DNA of 64,000 nt, taken from NCBI GenBank assembly GCA_003216815.1, contig QCIG01000002.1, forward strand, positions 50,676 through 114,675, read 5' to 3'. Made by a program: the position numbers and the translations under genes. The DNA comes from Prochlorococcus sp. AG-402-K14 (GTDB taxonomy: Bacteria > Cyanobacteriota > Cyanobacteriia > PCC-6307 > Cyanobiaceae). The notes beneath the pieces were generated by a model, which had not been told where the DNA came from, searched no databases, and saw only the letters and a list, made by a program, of their open reading frames with translations. Below are positions 21,064 to 32,426 of the stretch, in pieces; the first letter of the stretch is position 1, and the number at the start of each line of letters is the position of its first letter.

Positions 21064-22446
21064 CTAATCTAGATCAGGCATTGAAAGAGCAGGCTCTTGT
21101 GAACGACTGATACCTTTTTCAAATCCTGCAGCTGCAGCTCTTGCACGACCAGCATGCCAAAGATGACCTACAAATGTAAACCAACCAAGGAAGAACTGTG
21201 CACCAGCAAGCCATTGGCGCAAGTTAACAAAGTTAACAGCATTAGGCTCTGTGATGATTCCACCAACTGAGTTGATAGAAGCGTTTGGAGCGTGTGTCAT
21301 GTATTCAGCAGCACGGCGAACTTGCCAAGGCTGAATATCATTTTGAATTTTGTCGAGACTTAATCCATTAGGACCTCTTAGAGGCTCTAACCATGGACCT
21401 CGGAAATCCCAAAAACGCATTGTCTCTCCACCAAAGATGATTTCACCTGTGGGTGAGCGCATTAGGTATTTACCCAAACCAGTTGGTCCCATAGTTGAAC
21501 CAACGTTTGCACCAATTCGTTGGTCGCGAACTAGGAATGTGAAACTCTGGGCCTGAGAAGCTTCTGCGTTTGTCGGGCCATAAAACTCAGATGGATAAGC
21601 TGTGTTGTTGAACCAAATGAAACATGAAGCTACAAAACTAGCTACACAGATTCCACCAAGTGCATAACTAAGAAGACCTTCACCATTCCAGATAAATGCT
21701 CTTCTTGCCCAACCATATGGACCGGTAAAGATATGGAAAAGTCCACCAATTATTTCAATCACACCCAGATAAACATGTCCTCCGACAATATCTTCCATTG
21801 AGTTGACACCAACTATCCAACCTTGACCACCCCAAGGGGTTGATACTAGGTATCCAAAAATAACTCTTGGATCGAGAGTTGGATTAATCAGCCTAACTTC
21901 TCCACCACCAGGAGCCCAGGTGTCGTATGCGCCTCCTATATACATCCAGTTAATGGACCATAGAAGTGCACCAACACCAAGTACAACCAAATGAAAACCA
22001 AGAATATTGGTCATTTGATTTTTATCTCTCCAATCAGTGGAGAAGAATGGGAAATCTTCTTCAAGTTTCTCTGGACCAGCAAGAGAGTGGAAAACCCCTC
22101 CAAAGCCAAGAATTCCAGAAGCAACAAGGTGAATAACACCTGCAATGAAGAATGGCCAAACGTCTGTGACTTCTCCACCTGGACCAATACCGTATCCAAA
22201 CATGGCTACGTGAGGCATACAAATTAAGCCTTGCTCCCACATGGGTTTATCCATGGTGAAATGACTTACTTCGAAAAGCATCATCGCGCCAGCCCAGAAG
22301 ACAATTAGTCCTGCGTGAGCAATGTGAGCTCCCAAAAGTCTTCCAGAAAGGTTGATTAGCCTTGCATTTCCTACATACCAGGCATAACCAGTCTCTTCAA
22401 GACTTTGATTTGGGGCTTTAAGTAAACTATTAAAGGGCGTTTCCAC
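21064..22446 (-). CDS. psbC: photosystem II CP43 protein (GTG start inside the psbD 3' end)
   Basis: [46 protein letters not shown]; 17-nt overlap with psbD. Confidence 0.97.
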   Translation of the reverse strand: METPFNSLLKAPNQSLEETGYAWYVGNARLINLSGRLLGAHIAHAGLIVFWAGAMMLFEVSHFTMDKPMWEQGLICMPHVAMFGYGIGPGGEVTDVWPFFIAGVIHLVASGILGFGGVFHSLAGPEKLEEDFPFFSTDWRDKNQMTNILGFHLVVLGVGALLWSINWMYIGGAYDTWAPGGGEVRLINPTLDPRVIFGYLVSTPWGGQGWIVGVNSMEDIVGGHVYLGVIEIIGGLFHIFTGPYGWARRAFIWNGEGLLSYALGGICVASFVASCFIWFNNTAYPSEFYGPTNAEASQAQSFTFLVRDQRIGANVGSTMGPTGLGKYLMRSPTGEIIFGGETMRFWDFRGPWLEPLRGPNGLSLDKIQNDIQPWQVRRAAEYMTHAPNASINSVGGIITEPNAVNFVNLRQWLAGAQFFLGWFTFVGHLWHAGRARAAAAGFEKGISRSQEPALSMPDLD

Positions 22447-23506
22447 GTGGGAGTACCTCCTCAGGGAATACAAAGTTTTCGTGTGGCTGGTCTACGGAAG
22501 ACATCCATGCACGCATACCTTCATTAAGAAGGATATTTTTTGTGTAGAAAGTTTCGAATTCAGGATCTTCAGCAGCTCTAATTTCCTGGCTAACGAAGTC
22601 GTAAGCACGGAGGTTTAGAGCTAATCCAACAATTCCTATTGATGCAGCCCACATGCCTGTTACTGGCACAAAGAGCATCAAGAAGTGAAGGAAACGCTTA
22701 TTTGAGAATGCAATACCGAAAATCTGACTCCAGAAACGGTTTGCAGTAATAAATGAGTAAGTCTCTTCTTCTTGAACAGGGTCGAAACCTCTGAAAGTTG
22801 TACTCTGATTTTTACCATCAGAGTAAATACTTGAATCTTCGTAAAGAGTGTTCTGAACTGTTGCACCATGAATAGCGCAAAGTAGAGCACCACCAAGGAT
22901 TCCAGCTACTCCCATCATGTGGAATGGGTTAAGCGTGATGTTGTGGAAACCTTGAATGAAGAGAATGAAACGAAATATTGCTGCAACTCCAAATGAAGGA
23001 GCGAAGAACCAACTGTGCTGACCTAATGGATAAATAAGGAAGCAAGCAGTAAATACTGCAATAACTGCTGAGAAAGCAAGTGCGTTATAAGGTCTGATAC
23101 CAACTAGTCTTGCAATTTCGAACTGACGAAGCATGAAGCCTATAAGACTAAATGCACCGTGTAGAGCAACGAAATTCCATAGGCCACCAAGTTGGAACCA
23201 ACGTGTTAAATCGCCTTGAGCTTCTGGTCCCCAAAGGAATAGAAGACTGTGACCCATGGCATCGCCAGGAGTACTAACAGCAGCAGTGAGGAAATTACAT
23301 CCCTCAAGGTATGAACTGGCTACACCATGGGTGTACCAGGAAGAAACGAAGGTTGTACCTGTAAACCATCCACCGATAGCTAAGAAAGCTGTAGGGAAGA
23401 GAAGTAGTCCAGACCAACCAACAAATACGAATCGGTCGCGCTTTAACCAGTCATCGAGGGCGTCAAACCAACCTCGTTCTGTTGCGCTTCCAACAGCGAT
23501 CGTCAT
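22430..23506 (-). CDS. psbD: photosystem II D2 protein
   Basis: Full-length D2: [24 protein letters not shown]...[11 protein letters not shown]. Confidence 0.98.
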   Translation of the reverse strand: MTIAVGSATERGWFDALDDWLKRDRFVFVGWSGLLLFPTAFLAIGGWFTGTTFVSSWYTHGVASSYLEGCNFLTAAVSTPGDAMGHSLLFLWGPEAQGDLTRWFQLGGLWNFVALHGAFSLIGFMLRQFEIARLVGIRPYNALAFSAVIAVFTACFLIYPLGQHSWFFAPSFGVAAIFRFILFIQGFHNITLNPFHMMGVAGILGGALLCAIHGATVQNTLYEDSSIYSDGKNQSTTFRGFDPVQEEETYSFITANRFWSQIFGIAFSNKRFLHFLMLFVPVTGMWAASIGIVGLALNLRAYDFVSQEIRAAEDPEFETFYTKNILLNEGMRAWMSSVDQPHENFVFPEEVLPRGNAL

Positions 23507-23629
23507 GGGAGGAGCGTTGCTGAGCTTTTGTATACGTGGGAGACTTTAACAACGATGACGGGGTTTGTGGGTAAATCTTTAACCTGATGAAATCCTTGTA
23601 TTGAAATGAGATAAAATAAATGTTTTTTA

Positions 23630-24280
23630 TTGCTAGTTAGTAATTCTAAAAAACTTAGTCTCTATAATGATTTGAAAGGGATGCCTTCCCAATTATTTGA
23701 GCTTATGTCAACTGAATACAACTTAAGCAAGTCAGAAAAAGAATTATCTGATTTAGTTCTTGAACAGAAAATTAAAGGTTCGCGTAAGATTTCTAACTAT
23801 TTAGTTGCTTCCATGCTCAGTATTGGAGGAGTTGGATTTTTGCTGGCTTCTTTTTCTAGTTATTTTGGAAGAGACTTTTTACCTCTGGGTAATCCTTCTA
23901 CGCTGATTTTTGTTCCTCAAGGCTTGGTTATGGGGCTATATGGGATAGCAGCTTTTTTCTTAGCTCTTTATTTTTGGAGATTAATTAGTATTGATTACGG
24001 TTCTGGAGTAAATAGATTTGATAAGAATAAAGATGTTTTATCTTTGTCAAGAAGAGGATTCTTTAAAAATATCGAAATAGAGATTCCTCTTAATCAAATT
24101 AAAGCTGTCAAATTAGATGTTAGAGAAGGTTTTAATCCACGAAGAAGAGTTTCTCTAAGAATAAAAGGAAGGAAGGATTTACCGATATCGAGAGTTGGAT
24201 CTCCAAAACCTCTATTGGAATTAGAGAATGAAGGCGCTGAAATTGCTAGATTCTTAGAGGTTAATCTTGAAGGAATTTAA
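23630..24280 (+). CDS. ycf4: photosystem I assembly protein Ycf4
   Basis: Two TM helices, [47 protein letters not shown]. Confidence 0.92.
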   Translation: MLVSNSKKLSLYNDLKGMPSQLFELMSTEYNLSKSEKELSDLVLEQKIKGSRKISNYLVASMLSIGGVGFLLASFSSYFGRDFLPLGNPSTLIFVPQGLVMGLYGIAAFFLALYFWRLISIDYGSGVNRFDKNKDVLSLSRRGFFKNIEIEIPLNQIKAVKLDVREGFNPRRRVSLRIKGRKDLPISRVGSPKPLLELENEGAEIARFLEVNLEGI

Positions 24281-24971
24281 AAATAAATATAATAAAATAT
24301 CAAACAATTCAATTTTAATTAATAAATTATATCAATCAATTTACATTGTTTTATTTGTTAATTTGTTTTTTATATATGGATGTTCATCTTTAAAGGAAAA
24401 TGAAGATATAAATTTATGCTCCCTATCAAAACTTCCTTGCATTCCTTCTACAGAATATGTTCTATTAATTACCAATAAAGGGAATGTGAAGTTGGAGCTT
24501 TATGGTAAATCAGCTCCTATAACTGTTGGCAACTTCATTGATTTTGTTGAAAAAGGAGCATATGAGAAAACTATTTTTAACAGAGTTATTAGAAAACCGT
24601 ATCCTTTCATAATTAGGGGAGGTGATGATAGTTTAATAAAAGGTCAAAATAAGTTTTTAGATGCTAATACAGGTAAAAAAAGATATATTCCTTTAGAAAT
24701 AAAACTAAAAACAAAAATAGCCCCAACGTATGGAAAGGAGATAGATATTTCTAATCAAAAAAATAATATTGAACTTAAACATAAAAGAGCTTATTTATCT
24801 ATGGCTAGATCTAAAGACATAAATTCTGCAAGCTCACAATTTTATATATTGCTTAAATCATTGCCGGAACTTGATGGAAGATTTGCTGTTTTTGGAAAAG
24901 TAATTGATGGTATGAATGTCGTTGACTTGATTCAAGAGGAAGATTATATAATTGAAGCGAAAAGATTATAA
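24267..24971 (+). CDS. cyclophilin-type peptidyl-prolyl isomerase (lipoprotein-like)
   Basis: [70 protein letters not shown]. Confidence 0.9.
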   Translation: MKEFKNKYNKISNNSILINKLYQSIYIVLFVNLFFIYGCSSLKENEDINLCSLSKLPCIPSTEYVLLITNKGNVKLELYGKSAPITVGNFIDFVEKGAYEKTIFNRVIRKPYPFIIRGGDDSLIKGQNKFLDANTGKKRYIPLEIKLKTKIAPTYGKEIDISNQKNNIELKHKRAYLSMARSKDINSASSQFYILLKSLPELDGRFAVFGKVIDGMNVVDLIQEEDYIIEAKRL

Positions 24972-24986
24972 TTTTTTAAGAAAATG

Positions 24987-25496
24987 TTATTTTTTCGCTT
25001 TAAGCATTTCAGTGTTAACACCAGATGCTCTCTTAAGAGCAACTTTGCCTGTCCTAGCAATTTCTAAAATTCCATAAGGTTTTAATAGGTTTTCTAGAGC
25101 AACAAGTTTCCCTGGGTCTCCAACCACTTCTAAAGTTAATGCATTATCAGAAACATCAACTACTTTTGCTCTAAACACTTGAACAAGATCCAAAATTTTT
25201 CCTCTGTTTTCGGATGATGCTGAGACTTTGAGTAGCATTAATTCTCTCTCTACAGCAGGTAAAGCTGTTAAATCAAGAACTTCTAGAACATTTATTAATT
25301 TGTTTAGTTGTTTGGTCATTTGTTGAAGTGTTGATTCGTCTCCCTGAACAACCATTGTTAATCTCGAAATTCCTTTGGCTTCCGCAGGCCCTACCGCCAA
25401 GCTATCAATATTGAATCCTCTTCTTGCAAAAAGACCTGCAATTCTGCTTAGTGCTCCAGACTCATCTTCAACTAAAACTGAAAGTGTGTGCTTCAT
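24987..25496 (-). CDS. ilvH: acetolactate synthase small subunit
   Basis: [38 protein letters not shown] domain. Confidence 0.95.
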   Translation of the reverse strand: MKHTLSVLVEDESGALSRIAGLFARRGFNIDSLAVGPAEAKGISRLTMVVQGDESTLQQMTKQLNKLINVLEVLDLTALPAVERELMLLKVSASSENRGKILDLVQVFRAKVVDVSDNALTLEVVGDPGKLVALENLLKPYGILEIARTGKVALKRASGVNTEMLKAKK

Positions 25497-26473
25497 ATTG
25501 GTTGCTTAGAAGTTTTTAAGTTCTTCAGCCATTTCAGAACAATTTGATTGAAATGATTTGGTAATTCATCGTGGAGACAATGGCCTGCATTATTAATTAC
25601 AGTTAATTTAAGCCAAGGATGGAGCTTTATTAGTTTTTTTGCCAAAAATATAGGTATCAATTTATCTTCTTTGCCCCAAATCAACAAAATTGGCGGACGA
25701 TTTGGCAGGTCTTGAATATTTGCAATAATGGAGGGACCTTTTGCAGAGCTTTTTCTATTACTCATGCCAATGCACATTGATCTAAGTGCTTTGGCAGCAT
25801 AGGGTCTTTTCGCAGGAACTGTAACTATTCTTTTTAATGAGTTGTCATCTGATATTGATTTAAAGTAGGCGCTTTGAAGAGCAAAAGTAATTAATTTTGT
25901 ATTTGATATTAAATTTATTAAGGGTTTTAGGGGAAACAAATTAAAAAAAAGTTTTATAAGAAATCTTTTAATTTTTTTTATCCAATTAGGGAATAAAGGT
26001 TTAATTGGATTGATAAAAACTGGTTCTGGGAGTGGAGCTGCAATTACTGTTTTTATTAGCTCTGGTCTTTGAGAGAGGATTGTTATTGCTGTTAAAGCTC
26101 CCAAAGAATTACCAATCAAGATAGCCTTACCATTCCTTTTAATGTCTACTATTTCATCAAGAAAAGAAGCTAATTGATCTGCCCAAAATTGATTATCTAA
26201 ATTGTTTGTCCTGCATAGAAGATTTTGCTCTGATTTCCCAAAACCTATTAAATCTATTCCATATATTCTAAAACCTTCAGCTGCAAATATTTCTGCATTG
26301 TATCTCCAGTGATCACAGCTTGCTCCAAAGCCATGAATCAGAACAATGGGTGGATCTGACTTGCAACCAGTCACTCTGAAATGAACTTTCAGATTTTCAA
26401 AAAACCAATTCTTTGACTCACCCCAATCTGCGGTTTTAGCGAAATGCCCCTCATTGTAAATATTTGAATGCAT
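25493..26473 (-). CDS. alpha/beta hydrolase
   Basis: [38 protein letters not shown]. Confidence 0.88.
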   Translation of the reverse strand: MHSNIYNEGHFAKTADWGESKNWFFENLKVHFRVTGCKSDPPIVLIHGFGASCDHWRYNAEIFAAEGFRIYGIDLIGFGKSEQNLLCRTNNLDNQFWADQLASFLDEIVDIKRNGKAILIGNSLGALTAITILSQRPELIKTVIAAPLPEPVFINPIKPLFPNWIKKIKRFLIKLFFNLFPLKPLINLISNTKLITFALQSAYFKSISDDNSLKRIVTVPAKRPYAAKALRSMCIGMSNRKSSAKGPSIIANIQDLPNRPPILLIWGKEDKLIPIFLAKKLIKLHPWLKLTVINNAGHCLHDELPNHFNQIVLKWLKNLKTSKQPI

Positions 26474-26616
26474 TTCATTTAAAACAAACTCTAAATTTGA
26501 ATTTGAACCGTTTTTAGTTCATTTTGATTTTATTTTAAAAATTCACTTATGAGGTTTGATTTTTATCTGAATGTCAGGGCTTTAGGTTTTAATAGTAAAT
26601 GAGTTAAATTATCTGA

Positions 26617-26715
26617 ATGGCATCAGAAATTTTTGGAATCGCTGCAGTCTTTTGGGTTTTGATTCCCGTTGGGCTATTAGGAGGTGTTCTTCTTTTGAAA
26701 CTTCAAGGCGATTAA
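26617..26715 (+). CDS. petM: cytochrome b6f complex subunit PetM (32 aa)
   Basis: Translated by eye: [32 protein letters not shown]; absent from the track because of its length. Confidence 0.9.
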   Translation: MASEIFGIAAVFWVLIPVGLLGGVLLLKLQGD

Positions 26716-26770
26716 TTTCCACAATCTAGAGTCTGCCCATTTAGGCTCCAATCTTGTAATGAATTCAATG

Positions 26771-27733
26771 ATGCAAGTCCTGGTGATTGGTGGCACAGGT
26801 ACCCTTGGTCGCCAAATAGCCAAAAACGCCATAGACAGAGGGCATAAAGTCCGCTGCATGGTTAGAAAACCAAAAGCTGCTTCATTCCTTCAAGAGTGGG
26901 GCTGTGAGCTTACGCGTGGGAATTTATTAAATAAAGAAGATATTGAATATGCGCTTGAAGGAGTCGATGCTGTAATCGATGCTGCAACAAGTCGTCCTGA
27001 TGATCCGCTGAGCGTTTACGATATTGATTGGGATGGAAAATTAAATCTATACAATGCTTGTGAAGAAAAAAATGTAAAAAGAGTAGTGTTTTTATCTCTA
27101 TTGGGAGCAGAAAAGTATAGGGATATTCCTTTAATGGACATAAAATACTGCACTGAAGAATTATTGGTTAATTCATCTTTGGACTACACTATTTTGCAAG
27201 GAGTTGCTTTTATGCAAGGAGTTATAGGTCAATTTGCTATTCCTATTTTAAATAACGAACCAGTTTGGATAAGTGGTAATCCTACAGATATTGCTTACAT
27301 GAATACTCAGGATATTGCCCGATTTGCTATTGCAGCTTTGGATAGACCTCAAACCATAAAAGGAAGATTTCCAATTGTTGGTCCAAAAGCATGGAGTGCT
27401 AAGGAATTAGTTAATCTATGTGAAAAATTCAGTGAAAAAAAAGCGAGAGTTTTAAAAGTTTCTCCAACAATGATTTCTATTGCTCAATCAATTGTATCGT
27501 TTTTTGAGTCAACCTTAAATGTTGCTGAGAGGCTTTCTTTCTCTGAAGTAAGTGGAAGTGGAGGAAAATTGGATTCTCCAATGGAAGATACTTACGATGC
27601 TTTTGGTTTAAGTCAAGCTGATTCAACAACAATGGAGGGATACATAAAAGAGTATTACGGAGTCATTTTGAAGAGACTTAAAGATATAGGAGTTGATCTA
27701 GATATTGAAGAGAAAAAGAAATTCCCGATTTAA
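26771..27733 (+). CDS. ycf39: Ycf39-like NmrA/NAD(P)-binding photosystem assembly factor
   Basis: MQVLVIGGTGTLGRQIAKNAIDRGHKVRCMVRKP. Confidence 0.9.
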   Translation: MQVLVIGGTGTLGRQIAKNAIDRGHKVRCMVRKPKAASFLQEWGCELTRGNLLNKEDIEYALEGVDAVIDAATSRPDDPLSVYDIDWDGKLNLYNACEEKNVKRVVFLSLLGAEKYRDIPLMDIKYCTEELLVNSSLDYTILQGVAFMQGVIGQFAIPILNNEPVWISGNPTDIAYMNTQDIARFAIAALDRPQTIKGRFPIVGPKAWSAKELVNLCEKFSEKKARVLKVSPTMISIAQSIVSFFESTLNVAERLSFSEVSGSGGKLDSPMEDTYDAFGLSQADSTTMEGYIKEYYGVILKRLKDIGVDLDIEEKKKFPI

Positions 27734-27782
27734 TCCATTGCAAAAAAATAGTTAATATGTACTATTAAGGAAACCTCTTTTT

Positions 27783-28001
27783 GTGATGTCTATTAGTCAA
27801 ATTAAAAACCTTAATAGAAGATTGGAAAATCTATCTAAAGAAGCCACTTCAGAGCTGGATAAGTTATGTGGTAATGAATTGTGGAAAAGCATTGGATTTG
27901 AAGCTTTTGATGGTTTAGATGATTCGAATTTAAGAGCTTCCGCGAATTATTATTATGGACAATTTCAAACTGTTCGAGAATTGCAAGACATTTTTAGTTA
28001 A
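27783..28001 (+). CDS. small conserved hypothetical protein
   Basis: ORF track. Confidence 0.5.
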   Translation: MMSISQIKNLNRRLENLSKEATSELDKLCGNELWKSIGFEAFDGLDDSNLRASANYYYGQFQTVRELQDIFS

Positions 28002-28077
28002 ATATACATTTATTGGTTAATTAAAGACTTTTTAGAATACAATTGTTTTAGTTAATTAGTGCTATTAAAAAAAACAC

Positions 28078-28347
28078 ATGATTGAAACATCTGGCGTTAT
28101 TGAAAAAGAGCAGGGCAATGGATTCTATCTTGTAACTCTTGAACAGCCAGCTGGACATCAATGCTTGTGTAGAGCTGCAGGAAAATTAACAAAATTTAGA
28201 ATAAAACTACTTGCAGGAGATAAAGTTCTTGTCGAAATCAGTCCTTATGATTTAACACGTGGTCGAATTACGTATCGAGAAAGAAACGTAGGTCCTGGAG
28301 GAGGAAGGCAAGGAGGCAATAGGCCAGGAGGGCCAAGAAAAAGATAG
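28078..28347 (+). CDS. infA: IF-1/S1-fold protein with glycine/arginine-rich tail
   Basis: IETSGVIEKEQGNGFYLVTLEQ...KLTKFRIKLLAGDKVLVEISPYDLTRGRITYRER, tail GPGGGRQGGNRPGGPRKR. Confidence 0.8.
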   Translation: MIETSGVIEKEQGNGFYLVTLEQPAGHQCLCRAAGKLTKFRIKLLAGDKVLVEISPYDLTRGRITYRERNVGPGGGRQGGNRPGGPRKR

Positions 28348-28351
28348 TTTT

Positions 28352-29746
28352 TTAATCTTTAATTAATTGATCTAAAGCCAATTTATATTCACTTCTTGCT
28401 TTCACACCTTTCCATTGTTTTTTTAATTTCTTGTTTTTAAAAAGATGTACTGTTGGGGTTCCGGTTACTTCAGCTTGCTTTGCTATATCTTGGTCATTTT
28501 CGATATCAATTTCAACTCCTAATGCCTTCCCTTTTGATTCGTTAAGAACTCTATGAAGTTGCGGCTTAAGTATGTGACATGGCCCACAGCTGCTGGATGT
28601 ATATATTACGAAAAGAGGCTTCTCGGTTTCGTGGTACAACTTTCTTAAAGCATAACTTCCCTTTTGCAATATCTTGTCTGGGTTAAAATTCTCCTCGTTA
28701 CTAGTTTCTAAAGTTTTAGAGATTTCAGTCTTTGAAGGTTCTAATTCCTCTCTTTTGATAAGACTTGCAAGATTGTTTTTTGTAAGCCATCTTTCAGCCG
28801 CCAGAGCAGCTTTACATCCACTACCTGCAGCTGTAATTCCTTGTCTCCATTCTGAATCAGCAACATCTCCAGCTGCATAAACACCCTCTAACGAAGTTTC
28901 TGGTCTTCCAGGTTCTGTTAGTAGGTAACCTTTGGAATCGGTGGCTAATTGATTTCCAAACAAAGATGTGTTTGGAGTATGTCCTATTGCATAAAAAAGA
29001 CCTTTTGCCAAAATCTCATCTTGTTGGTTTGTGTCTTTTCTTTTTATTTTTAATTTTTCAAGCCATTCATTTCCAAAAACATCTAAAAGCTCTGTTTCCC
29101 AGTGGATTGTAATGTTGGAGTTTGCTTTTACTCTATCTGCCATTGCGGCAGAGGCCTTTAATTTGCTTGATCGGACTAGTAAATGAACATGGCTTCCATA
29201 TTTTGTTAGATATTCAGCCTCTTCACAAGCTGAGTCCCCTCCTCCTACGACAGCGAGTTCTTCATTCCTGAATTGAGGAGTTGCCCCATCACAAATAGCG
29301 CAAGCACTAATACCTTTACTCCAGAATAATTTTTCGTTCTTAAGACCTAATCTATTTGCACTTGCTCCCGTCGAGATGATTAAGGAATTAGATTTAATTT
29401 CTTGAGTATTTGTATTGATAGTAAAGGGTCTTTTGCTTAGATCTATTGACATGGCATCTTCTTCGATCAGCTTTGTGCCCCATCTAACAGCTTGAGCTTT
29501 TATTAAATCCATCAATTCTGGCCCCTGAACTCCATTTGGGAAACCGGGGAAATTCTCTACAAATGTAGTCGTCATTAATTGACCTCCAGGTATGCCACCT
29601 TCTTGAAAGCCAGTAATTAGCAATGGTTGGAGATTCGCTCTCGCAGCATAGATGGCTGCTGTATATCCAGCGGGTCCAGAACCTACAATTACAAGGTTTT
29701 CAGTTTTTAATTCTTCGTGCTCGGCTGCCATGCCATTACAAATCAT
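28352..29746 (-). CDS. NADPH-thioredoxin reductase fused to thioredoxin-like domain (NTRC-type)
   Basis: [24 protein letters not shown]-terminal [14 protein letters not shown]. Confidence 0.92.
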   Translation of the reverse strand: MICNGMAAEHEELKTENLVIVGSGPAGYTAAIYAARANLQPLLITGFQEGGIPGGQLMTTTFVENFPGFPNGVQGPELMDLIKAQAVRWGTKLIEEDAMSIDLSKRPFTINTNTQEIKSNSLIISTGASANRLGLKNEKLFWSKGISACAICDGATPQFRNEELAVVGGGDSACEEAEYLTKYGSHVHLLVRSSKLKASAAMADRVKANSNITIHWETELLDVFGNEWLEKLKIKRKDTNQQDEILAKGLFYAIGHTPNTSLFGNQLATDSKGYLLTEPGRPETSLEGVYAAGDVADSEWRQGITAAGSGCKAALAAERWLTKNNLASLIKREELEPSKTEISKTLETSNEENFNPDKILQKGSYALRKLYHETEKPLFVIYTSSSCGPCHILKPQLHRVLNESKGKALGVEIDIENDQDIAKQAEVTGTPTVHLFKNKKLKKQWKGVKARSEYKLALDQLIKD

Positions 29747-29831
29747 ACTGACTTACACCATATAAGAAAAATTCTTTAAAATGTAGCGAAAAAAAAGAGA
29801 GTATTTGTAAACCAAATATCTATTTAAAAAA

Positions 29832-30092
29832 TTAAAGTTCTAAGAGTTCATCAGCGTCAAAATTTTCTATCTGAAAATCAGGAACTTTTAAGGTTGAAGC
29901 TTTTAGGCCTTCTGGATAAGTATTTATACATGTAATCCATTCGCAAAATTCCTGATTAATAGCATAACTATCTTCATATCGTTCTACGCTATCTAGTAAA
30001 GCTATCCTGCTTGCAGCCCAACAGCTGGCAATACTGATTCTTTTGTTGAAAGAAGCATTCATGATTAATCCCCAACGAGGCCACCATGACAC
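29832..30092 (-). CDS. hypothetical protein
   Basis: ORF track. Confidence 0.45.
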   Translation of the reverse strand: MSWWPRWGLIMNASFNKRISIASCWAASRIALLDSVERYEDSYAINQEFCEWITCINTYPEGLKASTLKVPDFQIENFDADELLEL

Positions 30093-30268
30093 GCCGAAGG
30101 GGGTTAACTTGTGTTTTTTGGTACAAATTAGCGTTTTGTCTGGAAAACGATATTATCGCTTAAGATTTTAGATTCTCTTAATAATTAGGTCTGCAAAAAA
30201 TATTTGCTTAGCTTGAGAAGTTTGTGACGCGTATTGTGCTTTAATTGTATGTATTTATATCTAATTGT

Positions 30269-30874
30269 TTAAACTGCTTCTGTATGGTTAATTAATAGCT
30301 TTTCAACATCATTTATACCCTCGATTGCTGCATCTTTAGCTAATTCAAAATTACCATTAGCCTCTCCTTCTAAAGCTTTTGCAATCTTATTTGTTAGTTC
30401 TTCTTTTTTGGCTTCAATCATTACAATTATTTCATTTTCTATTACTTTCCTGACAGCTTTAGATGGTAATTTGTCATCTTTTGCTTCAGCAAATGTACCT
30501 TGTACAAGTTCTTGGATGAATAAGCGATGGACTTCACTGCTTCTTAAAAAACTTTCAGTTGCATTAATAATTCCCTCAACCAATGCTTCATCAGGTTCTG
30601 AGTCTTTATTTGCGAGCTTGAACTCCCAATCAAGATGCTTTCTTTGCCACCCAGAAGAGTGAAGGCTTGGCATGACTGTCTGAGAAAATGTATCTACAGA
30701 CATCTCATAGATTCTTTCTGCTAAACGCTCGCACCATTCTTTACCATGACTTTGAAGATTTTTTTGCATAGCTGTTCTTGGAACAGCATGCCCACCGTGA
30801 TGGCTATGACATACACCATCTGGACATTCGATCGCGGTGAGGCTCATTTTTTTTGATCGATAACATTTTCTCAT
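30269..30874 (-). CDS. conserved hypothetical protein
   Basis: ORF track; isolated single ORF with coding-like composition. Confidence 0.6.
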   Translation of the reverse strand: MRKCYRSKKMSLTAIECPDGVCHSHHGGHAVPRTAMQKNLQSHGKEWCERLAERIYEMSVDTFSQTVMPSLHSSGWQRKHLDWEFKLANKDSEPDEALVEGIINATESFLRSSEVHRLFIQELVQGTFAEAKDDKLPSKAVRKVIENEIIVMIEAKKEELTNKIAKALEGEANGNFELAKDAAIEGINDVEKLLINHTEAV

Positions 30875-30979
30875 TTACTTCATAGCCAAGAAAAACTATT
30901 AGGAAAACCTTTCTTAACTAAAAATGCTGGTATTCAAACGTTTACTCTTCTAATCTTAGAAAGGATAAATTTTTTTACT

Positions 30980-32125
30980 TTGGTTAGTTTTTTAATTCCC
31001 TGCGAATCAGCTATAGAGGAAACGCGTGTTTCTGCTACTCCAGAGACCGTTAAAAAGTTTTTGGACTTAGGTTGTAATGTCTTTTTTGAAAAAGGCGCAG
31101 GAGTGGCTGCAGGCTTTTTGGATAAATCGTATCAAGAAGCAGGTGCTGAATTGGTTGAAAAGGAAAATAATGAAGTAAAGAAAATTGTTGATATTGTTCT
31201 TTGTGTTCAGCCTCCTAACAAACAATTCCTCTCGAATTTAAAATTAGGCGCTTGTATTGTTGGTCTTTTGGATCCTTATGGAAACAAATCATTAGCAGAA
31301 ACATTAAAATCACAAAAAATCTCAGCAATATCTTTGGAGTTGCTTCCTCGAATTAGCAGGGCTCAATCATCAGATGCATTATCTTCTCAAGCAAATATAG
31401 CTGGATATAAATCTGTGCTTTTAGCTGCAAGTGCTCTTGATCGATATTTTCCAATGTTGATGACTGCTGCTGGTACTATTCAGCCTTCAAAAGTTGTTGT
31501 TTTAGGAGCTGGGGTCGCAGGTCTGCAAGCTATTGCAACAGCAAAAAGACTAGGAGCTGTCGTTTATGTGAGTGATATTCGAGAGGCTGTAAAGGAGCAA
31601 GTTGAATCATTAGGAGCAAGATTCATTGAGCTTCCAAAGATTGATGAAACCCCATCAGAATCAGGTGGATATGCAAAACAAGTCTCCGATGAATTTCTTG
31701 TCGCGCAGAGAAAAGAATTGGCAAAACAATTGTCTGAAGCTGATGTTGCAATTTGTACTGCTCAGGTACCTGGCAAAAAAGCCCCGAAACTTATTGATGA
31801 AAAAATGTTGGACGACATGCGGTCTGGTTCTGTAGTGATTGATCTTGCTGTGCTAAGCGGAGGTAATTGTGCATGTTCAATCCCAGGTGAAACTATTGTT
31901 AGAAATGGGGTCAAGATTGTTGGTGCTTCCAACCTTCCTTGTTCAATTCCAAATCACGCCAGTTCTTTATATTCGAGGAATTTATTGTCACTTCTTCAGC
32001 CAATGATTAAAGAGGGTAAGTTTTTAATTGATAACGATGATGAGCTTATTGCTGGTTCTTTGATTAGTAAGGATGGAGTAATACTCAAATCAGAAATTAT
32101 TGAGAATGGAGGAACTAGATCATGA
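30980..32125 (+). CDS. pntA: NAD(P) transhydrogenase alpha subunit part 1
   Basis: PCESAIEETRVSATPETVKKFLDLG, VVLGAGVAGLQAIATAKRLGAVV. Confidence 0.95.
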   Translation: MVSFLIPCESAIEETRVSATPETVKKFLDLGCNVFFEKGAGVAAGFLDKSYQEAGAELVEKENNEVKKIVDIVLCVQPPNKQFLSNLKLGACIVGLLDPYGNKSLAETLKSQKISAISLELLPRISRAQSSDALSSQANIAGYKSVLLAASALDRYFPMLMTAAGTIQPSKVVVLGAGVAGLQAIATAKRLGAVVYVSDIREAVKEQVESLGARFIELPKIDETPSESGGYAKQVSDEFLVAQRKELAKQLSEADVAICTAQVPGKKAPKLIDEKMLDDMRSGSVVIDLAVLSGGNCACSIPGETIVRNGVKIVGASNLPCSIPNHASSLYSRNLLSLLQPMIKEGKFLIDNDDELIAGSLISKDGVILKSEIIENGGTRS

Positions 32126-32415
32126 GTTTTTTTAGCGAAGCTCTTTGGGTGCTTCTCCTTGGAAGCCTTTTGGGGTTGGAGCTTATAGGCAAGGTCCCTC
32201 CAACTTTGCACACCCCACTAATGAGTGGAGCTAATGCAATTTCAGGCATCACTATGCTTGCAGCTTTAACATTGATAATCAAATCAGGAGACAATTTACC
32301 TTTACTAATAATTGGATCAATATCTCTTGGATTTGCCTTGTTTAATGTGATTGGTGGCTTCCTTGTTACAGACAGGATGCTTGCAATGTTTAGTCGTAAA
32401 AAAACTCGTAAATAG
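32122..32415 (+). CDS. NAD(P) transhydrogenase alpha subunit part 2 (membrane)
   Basis: VPPTLHTPLMSGANAISGITMLAAL. Confidence 0.93.
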   Translation: MSFFSEALWVLLLGSLLGLELIGKVPPTLHTPLMSGANAISGITMLAALTLIIKSGDNLPLLIIGSISLGFALFNVIGGFLVTDRMLAMFSRKKTRK

Positions 32416-32426
32416 GATTATTTCTT

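Noticed and set aside
22430-22446. psbD/psbC overlap as an anomaly
   Set aside because: A GTG-started psbC overlapping psbD is the well-known arrangement in cyanobacteria and plastids.
28352-29746. Thioredoxin reductase-thioredoxin fusion as novel
   Set aside because: NTRC-type fusions are established in cyanobacteria and chloroplasts.
30980-32415. Split pntA as a frameshifted pseudogene
   Set aside because: Two-part alpha subunits are normal in cyanobacteria and some other bacteria; ATGA overlap and intact domains.
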